Source of the DNA: Neisseriaceae bacterium
GTDB taxonomy: Bacteria > Pseudomonadota > Gammaproteobacteria > Burkholderiales > Neisseriaceae
DNA length: 15,395 nucleotides
Assembly (NCBI GenBank): GCA_030151665.1
Contig: JASLDB010000091.1
Span: forward strand, 1-15,395
Direction: 5' to 3'
The translations under genes and the position numbers were made by a program. The notes beneath the pieces were generated by a model. The model made no database searches, had not been told where the DNA came from, and was given only the letters and a program-made list of their open reading frames with translations. Positions 6,254-14,490 of this stretch are shown here, piece after piece (within the stretch, counting starts at the first letter, position 1; every line of letters begins with the position of its first letter).

Positions 6254-8044
6254 ATGACCCACTCTAAATTGATCGGTTTTTTATTGGCATTGTTTGGTGG
6301 CCTATTATTTTGGCTACCAGCCCATGCCCAAATTGATCCCGACAGTCTTTTGCCCGCAGAAGAGGCATTTAAGCCACAAGTATTCAATAGTCAAGACGGC
6401 ATTGGTATTACTTTTGATGTCGCCGATGGCTATTACCTATACCAAAGCAAATTGGTTTTTACCACCGAACCTGAAAATCAATTGGGCACACCCCAATTGA
6501 GCGTAGGCAAAGAAAAAAATGATGAGTTTTTTGGTAAGCAACCGGTTTATTATGGCAGTGCTCAAATCAATATTCCTTACCACACTCCTTTTCAGGCAGA
6601 CAAACCTTATAAACTCACCATAGGCTACCAAGGTTGTGCTGATGTGGGTATCTGTTATCCGCCAACCGAAGTCACAGTTGAAGTCAACAATCTTGGGCTT
6701 GTGAGTCAGGCCACCAATAAAGGTTTTAATTTCAACTCTGGCGATACTGGTGGTCAAAGCAATAGCAGCCCAAGCCCAGACTTGAAAAAAAATCCTTATA
6801 CCCTCTCTTGGGATACTTTGGGCACCAGTTTACTGGTGTTTTTTATGGCTGGTTTATTCCTAAGCTTCACAGCCTGTATGTACCCATTAATTCCCATTGT
6901 GGTTGGTATCATCTTGGGCAATAAACAAGCCAAAGCCAAAGATGCATTCATCTTGTCGCTGGTGTATGTCCAAGGCTTAGCATTGACTTATAGCATTATC
7001 GGTGTGATTGCGGGGCTCACGGGTTCATTATTGCAACAACAATTGCAAAAACCAATGGTCATTTTACCTGCCGCAGCTTTGATTGTGGTGATGGCCATGG
7101 GCATGTTTGGCTTGATTAATATCCAACTGCCTAACCGCCTACAAGCTTATTTTCAAAACAAGAGCAACCAATTATCAGGTGGCAATATTGTTTCTATCTT
7201 TTTCATGGGCATGTTCTCAGCCTTAATCATTGGCCCATGTGTTGCCCCACCATTGGCAGTCGCTTTGGGCTTTATCGCCAGCACAGGTGATGGACAACTA
7301 GGCGGATTGGCCTTGTATGCATTGGCTTTGGGCATTGGTATGCCCTTGATTGCCATTGCCACATTTGGTGCCAAAATCTTGCCCAAGGCTGGTGACTGGC
7401 TCAATGTGGTGAAATACTTCTTGGGTTGTGTTTTATTGGCAACGGCACTTTATGTGGCCAAACCATTCTTACCCTATTTGATTGTTGTTATCGCTTACGC
7501 CCTCATTTTTACTGTCTTTGGCCTGTATTTGGCTTATTTTGCCAGCAAAAAATCACGTTGGTGGTTGATTATTGTTGGCTTGGCATTCATCGCCAACAGT
7601 GCTTATTTTGTCGTACAAAGTATTCGCCATGAAATGACATGGATGCACCATGCCCTCACCTTGGCACCGACAGAAGCCAATAATCATCGTTTTACCACCA
7701 AATCCCAGCTAGAAACAGCGATGCAAGAAGCATTCCAACAAAATCCCAATGAACCTGTCTTGGTCGATTTTTATGCTGATTGGTGTGTTAGTTGCAAAGA
7801 AATGGAAATGAAAACCCTCAATCAAGACAGTGTCAAAACGGCTATCAACATGGATCGTTTTTTCACCATTGACGTGACTGAAAACACAGCAGAACACCAA
7901 GCTTTGCTCAAAGAATATGGCTTATTTGGCCCCCCAGGGATTTTTGTGGTCAAGGCAAATAATCAACGCAGTCAACCACTACTGGGCTTTGTACCACCAC
8001 AAGAATTTATCAAGTGGTACCAAAGCGAAACCAACACTCAATAA
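6254..8044 (+). CDS. dsbD: Thiol:disulfide interchange protein DsbD
   Basis: DsbD carries electrons from cytoplasmic thioredoxin across the inner membrane to periplasmic isomerases and cytochrome c maturation proteins. At 596 aa it has all three domains. A signal peptide (1-26, ending AHAQ) leads into an N-terminal alpha domain with cysteines 128 and 134 in GCADVGICYPP. The central membrane domain (about 187-455) has several hydrophobic helices and the cysteine pair Cys208 (FTACMYPLIP) and Cys329 (IGPCVAPP). The C-terminal thioredoxin-like domain (about 485-596) holds the CVSC active site, Cys511 and Cys514, in DFYADWCVSCKEME. All six redox cysteines are present, so it should be functional. 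The linker around 158-180 is Ser/Asn/Gly-rich. AGAGGA lies just before the ATG. It sits 57 nt after folE2 and may be partly read from the folE2 promoter; a terminator follows at 8060. Confidence 0.97.
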   Translation: MTHSKLIGFLLALFGGLLFWLPAHAQIDPDSLLPAEEAFKPQVFNSQDGIGITFDVADGYYLYQSKLVFTTEPENQLGTPQLSVGKEKNDEFFGKQPVYYGSAQINIPYHTPFQADKPYKLTIGYQGCADVGICYPPTEVTVEVNNLGLVSQATNKGFNFNSGDTGGQSNSSPSPDLKKNPYTLSWDTLGTSLLVFFMAGLFLSFTACMYPLIPIVVGIILGNKQAKAKDAFILSLVYVQGLALTYSIIGVIAGLTGSLLQQQLQKPMVILPAAALIVVMAMGMFGLINIQLPNRLQAYFQNKSNQLSGGNIVSIFFMGMFSALIIGPCVAPPLAVALGFIASTGDGQLGGLALYALALGIGMPLIAIATFGAKILPKAGDWLNVVKYFLGCVLLATALYVAKPFLPYLIVVIAYALIFTVFGLYLAYFASKKSRWWLIIVGLAFIANSAYFVVQSIRHEMTWMHHALTLAPTEANNHRFTTKSQLETAMQEAFQQNPNEPVLVDFYADWCVSCKEMEMKTLNQDSVKTAINMDRFFTIDVTENTAEHQALLKEYGLFGPPGIFVVKANNQRSQPLLGFVPPQEFIKWYQSETNTQ

Positions 8045-8059
8045 ACCCTTACTTCACCT

Positions 8060-8088
8060 AAACCTCAGTTAATCAACTGAGGTTTTTT
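8060..8088 (+). terminator. Terminator of dsbD
   Basis: An 11-bp stem, AAACCTCAGTT (8060-8070) with AACTGAGGTTT (8075-8085), closes an AATC loop and is followed by more T residues to 8088. It starts 15 nt after the dsbD stop. Confidence 0.9.
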
Positions 8089-8177
8089 GATGTCCAAGTC
8101 AATATCATTCAATAAAATCATCTTAAAACAGATGGCTTTAAATAAATACCAGCTATATTCACCCAAGCATGACACAA

Positions 8178-8204
8178 AAAAAGCTGCCTTAAAGGCAGCT
8201 TTTT
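8178..8204 (-). terminator. Terminator of glnS (bidirectional)
   Basis: AAAAAGCTGCCT (8178-8189) pairs with AGGCAGCTTTTT (8193-8204) around a 3-nt loop. On the minus strand it lies 21 nt beyond the glnS stop and ends in a T-run of at least 5. It has a T-run on the plus strand too, so it also backs up the dsbD terminator. The 89 nt between the two terminators hold nothing recognisable. Confidence 0.9.
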
Positions 8205-8225
8205 GATTTTTAAACAAGATGGCTA

Positions 8226-9911
8226 TTATTTGGCTTGCCAAGTGTCTTTTAAAGTTACGGTACGATTAAACAATGGCTTACCCACTTCGTGATCATAACG
8301 ATCCGTTACAAAATAACCCAAACGCTCAAACTGGTAACGGGCTTCAACGGGCAAGGTATTGGCCACAGGTTCTACCCAAGCATCGATTTCAGTCATGGAA
8401 TCTGCATTCAAGAACTGACAAAAATCAACGTATTGACCATCTTCGCCACGAACTGCATCAGGGCGTTCAACGGTAAATAAACGATCATACAAACGCACTG
8501 TTGCAGGCACGGCATGCGCTGCTGACAACCAATGAATCACCCCTTTGACTTTGCGACCTTCTGGTTTTTTACCCAAAGTATCGTGGTCAATGGTGCATTT
8601 TAAGCTGGTGATGCGACCATTTTCATCGGTCAAGACTTCTTCACATTTAATCACATAACTGTAACGCAAACGCACTTCACCACCAGCAACCAAGCGTTGG
8701 AAGCCTTTGGGCGGATCAATGGCAAAGTCATCCGCATCAATGTAGATATGGCGGCTAATCGGAATTTCACGCTCACCCATTTCAGGGTGATTGGGGTGAT
8801 AAGGTGCAGTACGGCCTTGGGTAATGGCTTCATCAAAGTTGATGAGTTCCACTTTGATTGGGTTCAATACAGCCATCATGCGTGGTGACGTATTTTCCAA
8901 ATCTTCACGAACGGCGCCTTCTAATACGCTCATGTCCACGATATTATCGCTTTTGGAAATGCCCACACGCTTACAGAACAAACGAACACCAGCAGCCGTG
9001 TAACCACGACGACGCATACCAGAAACGGTCGGCATACGTGGGTCATCCCAACCTTTAACATGGCCATCTACAACCAATTGGTTTAATTTGCGTTTAGAAG
9101 TCAATGCATATAGCAATTCCAAACGTGAAAACTCATATTGGTGCGGATGGCTTGGGCTGGCAATATTGGCCAAAACCCAATCGTACAATGGACGATGGTT
9201 TTCAAACTCAAGTGAACACAAAGAATGAGTAATGTGTTCAATCGCATCTGAAATGGCATGGGTGTAATCATACATGGGGTAAATACACCATTTGTCACCA
9301 GTTCGATGATGGTGTACTCGGCGAATACGGTAAATCACAGGGTCGCGCAAATTCAAATTGGGCGCAGCCATGTCAATTTTCAAACGCAAAGTTTTGCTGC
9401 CATCTGGGAATTCACCAGCACGCATGCGTTGGAATAAATCCAAGTTTTCTTCAATACTGCGATCACGATAAGGGCTATTTTTACCAGCCTCTTTTAAGGT
9501 ACCACGGTATTCACGCATTTCATCAGCATTCAATTCATCAACGAATGCTTTGCCATCTTGAATCAATTGCACAGCAATATCAAAAAGCTGCTCGAAATAA
9601 TCTGAAGCAAAGCGAGGTTTACCATCCCACTGAAAGCCCAACCACTGTACATCTTCTTGAATGGCGCGCACATATTCATCCGATTCTTTTTCCGGATTGG
9701 TGTCGTCAAAGCGCAAATTGCACAAACCATCGTAAACATGTGCTAAACCAAAGTTTAAACAAACACTTTTGGCATGGCCGATGTGTAAATAACCATTTGG
9801 CTCAGGCGGAAAACGCGTGTGAATTTTCTCGTGTTTGCCACTGGCCAAGTCTTCATCAATAATGGAGCGGATAAAGTGATTATCCGCAAACTCTTCTTTG
9901 TTCATTGTCAT
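8226..9911 (-). CDS. glnS: Glutaminyl-tRNA synthetase
   Basis: GlnS is a cytoplasmic class I enzyme that charges tRNA-Gln with glutamine using ATP. Its presence means this organism can make Gln-tRNA directly. The protein is 561 aa from the chosen start, a normal length. The HIGH motif is at 43-46 ([10 protein letters not shown]) and the KMSKS equivalent is TSKRK at 271-275. [57 protein letters not shown] and [21 protein letters not shown] are family signatures. The reading frame stays open upstream to 10052, but that stretch covers the promoter and the neighbour's terminator and is not conserved. ATG at 9911 (MTMNKEEF) is preferred because AAGG lies 11 nt upstream; ATG at 9905 (MNKEEF) is the alternative. 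It has its own promoter and terminator, so it is probably a single-gene unit. Confidence 0.97.
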   Translation of the reverse strand: MTMNKEEFADNHFIRSIIDEDLASGKHEKIHTRFPPEPNGYLHIGHAKSVCLNFGLAHVYDGLCNLRFDDTNPEKESDEYVRAIQEDVQWLGFQWDGKPRFASDYFEQLFDIAVQLIQDGKAFVDELNADEMREYRGTLKEAGKNSPYRDRSIEENLDLFQRMRAGEFPDGSKTLRLKIDMAAPNLNLRDPVIYRIRRVHHHRTGDKWCIYPMYDYTHAISDAIEHITHSLCSLEFENHRPLYDWVLANIASPSHPHQYEFSRLELLYALTSKRKLNQLVVDGHVKGWDDPRMPTVSGMRRRGYTAAGVRLFCKRVGISKSDNIVDMSVLEGAVREDLENTSPRMMAVLNPIKVELINFDEAITQGRTAPYHPNHPEMGEREIPISRHIYIDADDFAIDPPKGFQRLVAGGEVRLRYSYVIKCEEVLTDENGRITSLKCTIDHDTLGKKPEGRKVKGVIHWLSAAHAVPATVRLYDRLFTVERPDAVRGEDGQYVDFCQFLNADSMTEIDAWVEPVANTLPVEARYQFERLGYFVTDRYDHEVGKPLFNRTVTLKDTWQAK

Positions 9912-9941
9912 TGCGTTAAAAACCTTAAATTCAATCGTCTT

Positions 9942-9971
9942 ATTGTACCTGAGAATGAGAAAAAATAACAA
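9942..9971 (-). promoter_or_regulatory. glnS promoter
   Basis: On the minus strand TTGTTA (9971-9966) is followed after 18 nt by TACAAT (9947-9942), a 5 of 6 match to the -10. The start of transcription would lie about 25 nt before the glnS ATG. The site is downstream of the neighbouring lipoprotein gene's terminator, which fits an independent glnS transcript. Confidence 0.5.
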
Positions 9972-10012
9972 AATCTCACCCGTTTGCTGTGCATTTAACA
10001 CTGCACAAAACA

Positions 10013-10042
10013 ATTTCGCCTTGGCTCTTGCCAAGGCGAAAT
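10013..10042 (-). terminator. Terminator of the lipoprotein gene
   Basis: A perfect 13-bp stem, ATTTCGCCTTGGC (10013-10025) with GCCAAGGCGAAAT (10030-10042), closes a 4-nt loop. On the minus strand it begins 37 nt after the stop of the transporter gene and is followed by TGTTTTG, a moderate T-rich tail. It insulates glnS from upstream transcription. Confidence 0.8.
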
Positions 10043-10079
10043 CACTGTCCACTGATCAAACTGTATTCAATATGGTGGA

Positions 10080-10910
10080 TTATTGGCTCGCTACTTGATC
10101 TTTTGATTCACCACTAAACCACTTGTCGTGAATTTTTTGGTATTCGCCACTGGCTTTGATGGCTGCTAAACCAGCATTCACTTTATCGCGCAAATCATCA
10201 TCGCGACCTTGTCTAAAAGCGAAACCATAATACTCTTTTTCAAAGTTAGGATCGACAATAGTGCGAAATTTTGCGCCTGAATTATTGGTCACAAAATTTT
10301 GAATAACACCATTATCACCCACTATGGCTTCTACACCACCTGCTTGCAATTCTTTCATCGCCAATGGCATGCTTTCAAAGCGTTTAATCAATTTACTGTC
10401 TTGGCCTTGTAATTTTTGCATCACCAAATCCCCAGTGGTGCCATTTTGCACGGATACCAATCGATTTTTTAAGTCAGCAAAGCTTTTAACATTTTCACCC
10501 TTACTGCCCAATACAATCATCTGTGTGGCCTCGAAATAAGGCTCAGAAAAATCCATGCTTTTTTTGCGTTCATCGGTAATCGTCACACTTGAAGACACCA
10601 TATCTGTGTCACCTTGGGCCAGTTTGGTAAAAATGCCTTCCCACGGTTGGTTTTTATATGAAAATTGTAAATTCTGGTTTTTGGCCACAGCGTCCAATAC
10701 TTCTTTGGAAAAACCAACGACATTACCTTTATCATCTTGAAACTCAAATGGTGCATATGCTGCATCAAATGCCACTTCATAGACTTTCGCACCATTGCCA
10801 CCACTGGCACCCGAAGCATCACCTGTAGCGGTTTTATCACCACCACAAGCACCCAAACCCAAAGTCGCCATTAATACTGCAGCCCCTAGATATCGATTCA
10901 TGACTTTCAT
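10080..10910 (-). CDS. Amino-acid-type ABC transporter substrate-binding lipoprotein
   Basis: This 276-aa protein belongs to the family 3 periplasmic binding proteins (SBP_bac_3), which deliver polar amino acids such as cystine, histidine, arginine or glutamine to an inner-membrane ABC importer. A lipoprotein signal, MKVMNRYLGAAVLMATLGLG then AC, places the lipidated cysteine at 22. A Gly/Ser/Ala-rich tether runs to about 42. The binding domain shows VAFDAAYAPFEF, WEGIFTKLAQGDTDMV, SVTITDERKKSMDFSEPYF and NGTTGDLVMQ, all typical. The frame is open further upstream, but ATG at 10910 is chosen because it gives a clean lipoprotein signal and GAGGG lies 6-7 nt before it. No permease or ATPase gene is next to it in this window, and glnS lies downstream beyond a terminator. 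The exact substrate cannot be told from sequence alone. Confidence 0.93.
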   Translation of the reverse strand: MKVMNRYLGAAVLMATLGLGACGGDKTATGDASGASGGNGAKVYEVAFDAAYAPFEFQDDKGNVVGFSKEVLDAVAKNQNLQFSYKNQPWEGIFTKLAQGDTDMVSSSVTITDERKKSMDFSEPYFEATQMIVLGSKGENVKSFADLKNRLVSVQNGTTGDLVMQKLQGQDSKLIKRFESMPLAMKELQAGGVEAIVGDNGVIQNFVTNNSGAKFRTIVDPNFEKEYYGFAFRQGRDDDLRDKVNAGLAAIKASGEYQKIHDKWFSGESKDQVASQ

Positions 10911-10977
10911 GTTATCCCTCTTCTCTATTTTCTCAATAAAATATGGTTGGTCTAGCCACCGTTTGATTGTCAATTTA

Positions 10978-11004
10978 ATAATAGATTAATAAAAACACTG
11001 ACAA
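10978..11004 (-). promoter_or_regulatory. Candidate promoter of the lipoprotein gene
   Basis: On the minus strand TTGTCA (11004-10999, 5 of 6) and TATTAT (10983-10978, 5 of 6) are separated by 15 nt, shorter than ideal. The leader would be about 60 nt. A perfect TTGACA at 10973-10968 has no acceptable -10 at the right distance, so it was not chosen. Confidence 0.3.
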
Positions 11005-11025
11005 TTCAAGGTATTCACTCTATCT

Positions 11026-11044
11026 TAAAAAGATAATCATTCAA
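11026..11044. promoter_or_regulatory. Possible Fur box between the lipoprotein gene and recC
   Basis: The 19 nt centred on GATAATCATT (11032-11041) match the classical Fur consensus (GATAAT-GATAAT-CATTATC) at 13 of 19 positions, including an unbroken run of 10. It lies about 20 nt upstream of the candidate -35 of the lipoprotein gene and over 100 nt upstream of the candidate recC promoter. It overlaps a small hairpin, TATCTT/AAGATA (11021-11035). AT-rich DNA gives such matches by chance, so this is only a candidate. Confidence 0.25.
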
Positions 11045-11151
11045 AGTGAATTTTCACCCTCTTTGCAAATCATGCCAAAATATTGATGGTTTATTACACA
11101 ATTCGCATTTTTTTATCTTATCTATACAAACAATCTTGTTAGAGTGGTATT

Positions 11152-11179
11152 TTGCTTAGCAAGTTTCACGTGGCATAAT
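11152..11179 (+). promoter_or_regulatory. recC promoter
   Basis: CATAAT (11174-11179, 5 of 6) is preceded by TGG, making an extended -10. TTGCTT (11152-11157, 3 of 6) sits 16 nt upstream. The predicted leader is about 30 nt to the ATG at 11218. The weak -35 is compensated by the extended -10. The rest of the 307-nt gap from 10911 holds the divergent promoter, the Fur-like site and nothing else I recognise. Confidence 0.45.
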
Positions 11180-11217
11180 GATTTATTCCTTTTATTTGCA
11201 ATAACTTTGGGCCAGCC

Positions 11218-14200
11218 ATGCTTTATCTACACCAATCCAATCACCTAGAAACACTGGCATCGGCTTTGTCGATGATTCATGCGCAAGTGCCATTAACAGA
11301 AGTCTTTGCTGCAGAAAACATTGTAGTCCAAAGCCAAGGCATGCGCCGTTACCTAAATCGCTATTTGGCGGAGCAAACTGGTATAGCTGCCAATCTGCAC
11401 TTTAGTTTACCCGCAGGTTTTAGCTGGCGGTTAATGCAGCAAGTAATGCCTAATTTATCTTCACTTAATCCATTTTCCCCTCAGGTTTTGCAATGGCGAC
11501 TGATGCGCATTTTAAGCAATACTGATTTTGCACAAGAACACCCTCTTGCCTGGGAAAAACTACAACCGTATTTAAGCAGCAGCCCCAGTGCGTTATACGA
11601 TTTAAGCAGCCAATTGGCGGATATTTTTGACCAATATTTGGTCTATCGTCCAGCATGGCTGGATACATGGCAACAAGGTCGGCTACTGGATTTGGGAAAA
11701 GATGAATCTTGGCAACAGGCTTTGTGGCAAACGGTTGCACAAGATAGCAGCAGCAATCAAACACCACACCGCGCCCAATTGTGGCAAAATCTCTTGAATG
11801 GTTTAAATGCCGAGCATTTGCCTGAGCGCATTTTTATTTTTGGCATTGCTGCCATGGCACCAATGTATTTACAACTGTTTCAAACCATTGCCAAACACAT
11901 AGATGTGCATATTTTTGCCCTCAATCCATGTGCTGATTATTGGTACCAATTAATTGAACCTGAGCAAATTTTGGCACAGGGCTTGGACGAAGATTTAGAC
12001 AGCGACATCAAAAGCCAAATTGGTCACCCATTATTGGCTTCATTGGGCAAACAAGGTCGAGATTTTCTCAATCATTTAACCAGTGAATCCGAACTAGAAT
12101 ATTCTGGCGAGCACTTCCAGATGCCTAATACAAATACACTATTGGGACAGTTGCAACAAGGAATTTTGACCTTACAATCGCCTGAAAAAACCCCAGAAGC
12201 CACCTTGGCTTTGAATGATGGTTCTATTGCGATTCACAGTACTCACAGTCCTTTGCGCGAGTTGCAAATACTCAAAGACCAATTGCTCAATGCTTTCACT
12301 GAACACCCTGATTGGCAACCACATGATATTGCTGTATTAACGCCCAATATCGAACCTTACACACCTTTTATTGAAGCTATTTTTGGTGAACATGCACCCG
12401 ATGGTGTGCGTATTCCGTATAGTGTTGCGGATGTTAAAATCAGCCAAAAACAACCTTTCTTAAGTGGCTTGTCCAGTTTATTGGACTTATTGCAAAGTCG
12501 ATTTGAGGTCAGCCATATTTTACCTTTACTGGATAATCCTTGCTTATTAGCGCGTTTTGATTTGGATCTAGACGATGCACCTCATTTAATGAATACGCTA
12601 AAAGAATTGAATATTCGTTGGGGATTGGATAGCACCATGCGTGCCAAATTTGGTGGTCAATCCAATGCTTTCACATGGTCTCAAGGACTAGAACGAATGG
12701 CTTTGGGTTTGGTCTTGCCTGACAACCATGTTTTGTCTGATGATTGGCAAAACCACGCACCATTGGCATCCAGTTTGGAAGAATTACCCATGTTTAGCCA
12801 GTGGCTGAGTTTGTGGCAAAGCCTGTCTAGGCACCATGCTTTATTTAGCCAAGAAGCCACAGTGGATGAATGGCTATTGCGATTGCAACAATTAAGCGAT
12901 GATTGCCTATTCATTCGCGAAGAAGACACCAGCGCAGCAACCCATTGGAGCCAAACCTTAGCCAGTTGGCAACAAGAAGCCTACGCGGCCCATTTGGATC
13001 AAAAACTGCCTTTTCATTTGGTGGCAAAGCATTTGAGCCAGAATTTATCAAGCAGCAGTGAAGCGGGATTTTTGCGTCAAGGTATCACATTTTGTAGCAT
13101 GATTCCCATGCGAAGCTTGCCCTTTAAAGTCATTTGCTTATTGGGACTCAATGATGGTAGTTTCCCCCGTAACTTTAGCAAACCTGAATTTGATTTAATC
13201 AACCTACACCCAGCCAAAGGCGACCGTTCACACCGAGATGATGACCGCTATTTATTTTTAGAATCCATGATTAGTGCCCGCGAGATTTTGTATTTGTCTT
13301 ATTTGGGTAAAAGCCAAGACAAAAACGACGACATGGCGGCATCGCCTTTGCTACATGAATTAATTGATGTGGTGGCCAGCATGTCTGGAAAAAGCACCTC
13401 CTACTTGTGGGAAAACTGGGTGAAACAACACCCATTGCAGGCCTTTTCTAAGCGCTATTACAGCGAACAAGATGGTTTGTTCAGTTATCGACAAGACTAT
13501 GCCAAAGCATTAAGCACCCCAAGCCATGCCAAAACCCCATTTTTAGAAGATGCTGTCATACCCAGTGCAAACGATGCCTGGCATGTCAACGTCAATGCTT
13601 TTATTCAATTTTGGAAAAACCCTGTAAAACACTGGTTAAAGCAACAACTAGGTTGGCACAGTCAGTACCTAGAATCTGCCTTGGTGGAAAATGAGCCATT
13701 TACGGTTGAAGATGAAAATACCATTTACCAAGCCTTGTATCAAGCCAGACGTGATGGACAAGATTTTGCCCAAGTACACCAAAAATTGGCAGCACAAAAT
13801 ACTTGGCCTGATGGTTTTTTGGCTGAACATTGGCAAAATACTTACAATGCCCAAGTCGCTAGCCTACCCCATGACTGGTTTAATAACCAACATGAGGCAC
13901 CATTGAATGTGCAGTACACTTTTGACAACATCACATTAAGTGGTAGCTTGCAAAATAGGTACTCCAACGGCTTGGTCACATATCAAACCAAACCCGCCAA
14001 TAGCACCGATGAAGTGGCGGTATTGTTAGAACACCTCATGGCTGCAGCCATGGGCAACACCCAAAATAGCCTCTGGGTCTGGCCCCCTGCCCCTCAAATG
14101 CTATCACCCATTGAGCCTGATACCGCCCGACGCATTTTAAATGACTGCTTATGTTATTGGCGTATTGGACAACAACAACCTTTGCCATTTTTTGCCAGAA

Positions 14201-14481
14201 CCAGTCTCAAAGCAGCCAAAAAATGGGCAAAACACATCCAAGCAGGCCACAACCCCAAAGACCCCAATCAAGACAAATTGTGGCAAGAGATTATCAAAGA
14301 GGCGCAACTGGCCTTTAATGGTAATAAAATCAGCATTGGCCAAAAAGATTATGAAGAAATTAAGCTGGTCTTTGGTGAAATGACCAGTCACGAGGTATTG
14401 GACATGCCACTATTTTTAAACACCATTGAAACCATCTGGGTACCTTTGGTCAATCACATACAAGCCATTACCGAGCAATAA
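11218..14481 (+). CDS. recC: Exonuclease V (RecBCD) subunit RecC
   Basis: RecC is the scaffold subunit of the RecBCD helicase-nuclease, which resects double-strand breaks and reads Chi-type sites before loading RecA. It has a helicase-like fold that lost its ATPase motifs. At 1087 aa it has the family's usual size. The N-terminus MLYLHQSNHLETLASAL, the VQSQGM motif (37-42) and GIAANLHFSLPAGF (55-68) match RecC. So do the central block from GITFCSMIPMRSLPFKVICL (622-641) through LGLNDG (642-647), and RDDDRYLFLES (673-683). No Walker A motif was seen, as expected. The ATG at 11218 matches the family start; there is no strong ribosome site. recB starts 9 nt after the stop, so the two are one transcription unit. 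Sequence outside the core blocks diverges greatly from E. coli, as is usual for RecC. Confidence 0.95.
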   Translation: MLYLHQSNHLETLASALSMIHAQVPLTEVFAAENIVVQSQGMRRYLNRYLAEQTGIAANLHFSLPAGFSWRLMQQVMPNLSSLNPFSPQVLQWRLMRILSNTDFAQEHPLAWEKLQPYLSSSPSALYDLSSQLADIFDQYLVYRPAWLDTWQQGRLLDLGKDESWQQALWQTVAQDSSSNQTPHRAQLWQNLLNGLNAEHLPERIFIFGIAAMAPMYLQLFQTIAKHIDVHIFALNPCADYWYQLIEPEQILAQGLDEDLDSDIKSQIGHPLLASLGKQGRDFLNHLTSESELEYSGEHFQMPNTNTLLGQLQQGILTLQSPEKTPEATLALNDGSIAIHSTHSPLRELQILKDQLLNAFTEHPDWQPHDIAVLTPNIEPYTPFIEAIFGEHAPDGVRIPYSVADVKISQKQPFLSGLSSLLDLLQSRFEVSHILPLLDNPCLLARFDLDLDDAPHLMNTLKELNIRWGLDSTMRAKFGGQSNAFTWSQGLERMALGLVLPDNHVLSDDWQNHAPLASSLEELPMFSQWLSLWQSLSRHHALFSQEATVDEWLLRLQQLSDDCLFIREEDTSAATHWSQTLASWQQEAYAAHLDQKLPFHLVAKHLSQNLSSSSEAGFLRQGITFCSMIPMRSLPFKVICLLGLNDGSFPRNFSKPEFDLINLHPAKGDRSHRDDDRYLFLESMISAREILYLSYLGKSQDKNDDMAASPLLHELIDVVASMSGKSTSYLWENWVKQHPLQAFSKRYYSEQDGLFSYRQDYAKALSTPSHAKTPFLEDAVIPSANDAWHVNVNAFIQFWKNPVKHWLKQQLGWHSQYLESALVENEPFTVEDENTIYQALYQARRDGQDFAQVHQKLAAQNTWPDGFLAEHWQNTYNAQVASLPHDWFNNQHEAPLNVQYTFDNITLSGSLQNRYSNGLVTYQTKPANSTDEVAVLLEHLMAAAMGNTQNSLWVWPPAPQMLSPIEPDTARRILNDCLCYWRIGQQQPLPFFARTSLKAAKKWAKHIQAGHNPKDPNQDKLWQEIIKEAQLAFNGNKISIGQKDYEEIKLVFGEMTSHEVLDMPLFLNTIETIWVPLVNHIQAITEQ

Positions 14482-14490
14482 GGAGTAGGC

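Noticed and set aside
9912..10052. A 47-residue N-terminal extension of GlnS from an upstream start at 10052
   Set aside because: It runs through the glnS promoter and the neighbour's 13-bp terminator stem, is not conserved in GlnS, and a ribosome site supports the start at 9911.
10911..10973. A 21-residue upstream extension of the lipoprotein
   Set aside because: It would bury the lipoprotein signal; ATG 10910 has a strong ribosome site and gives a lipidated Cys at 22.
10968..10973. Perfect TTGACA -35 for the lipoprotein gene
   Set aside because: No -10-like hexamer occurs 15-19 nt downstream on the minus strand.
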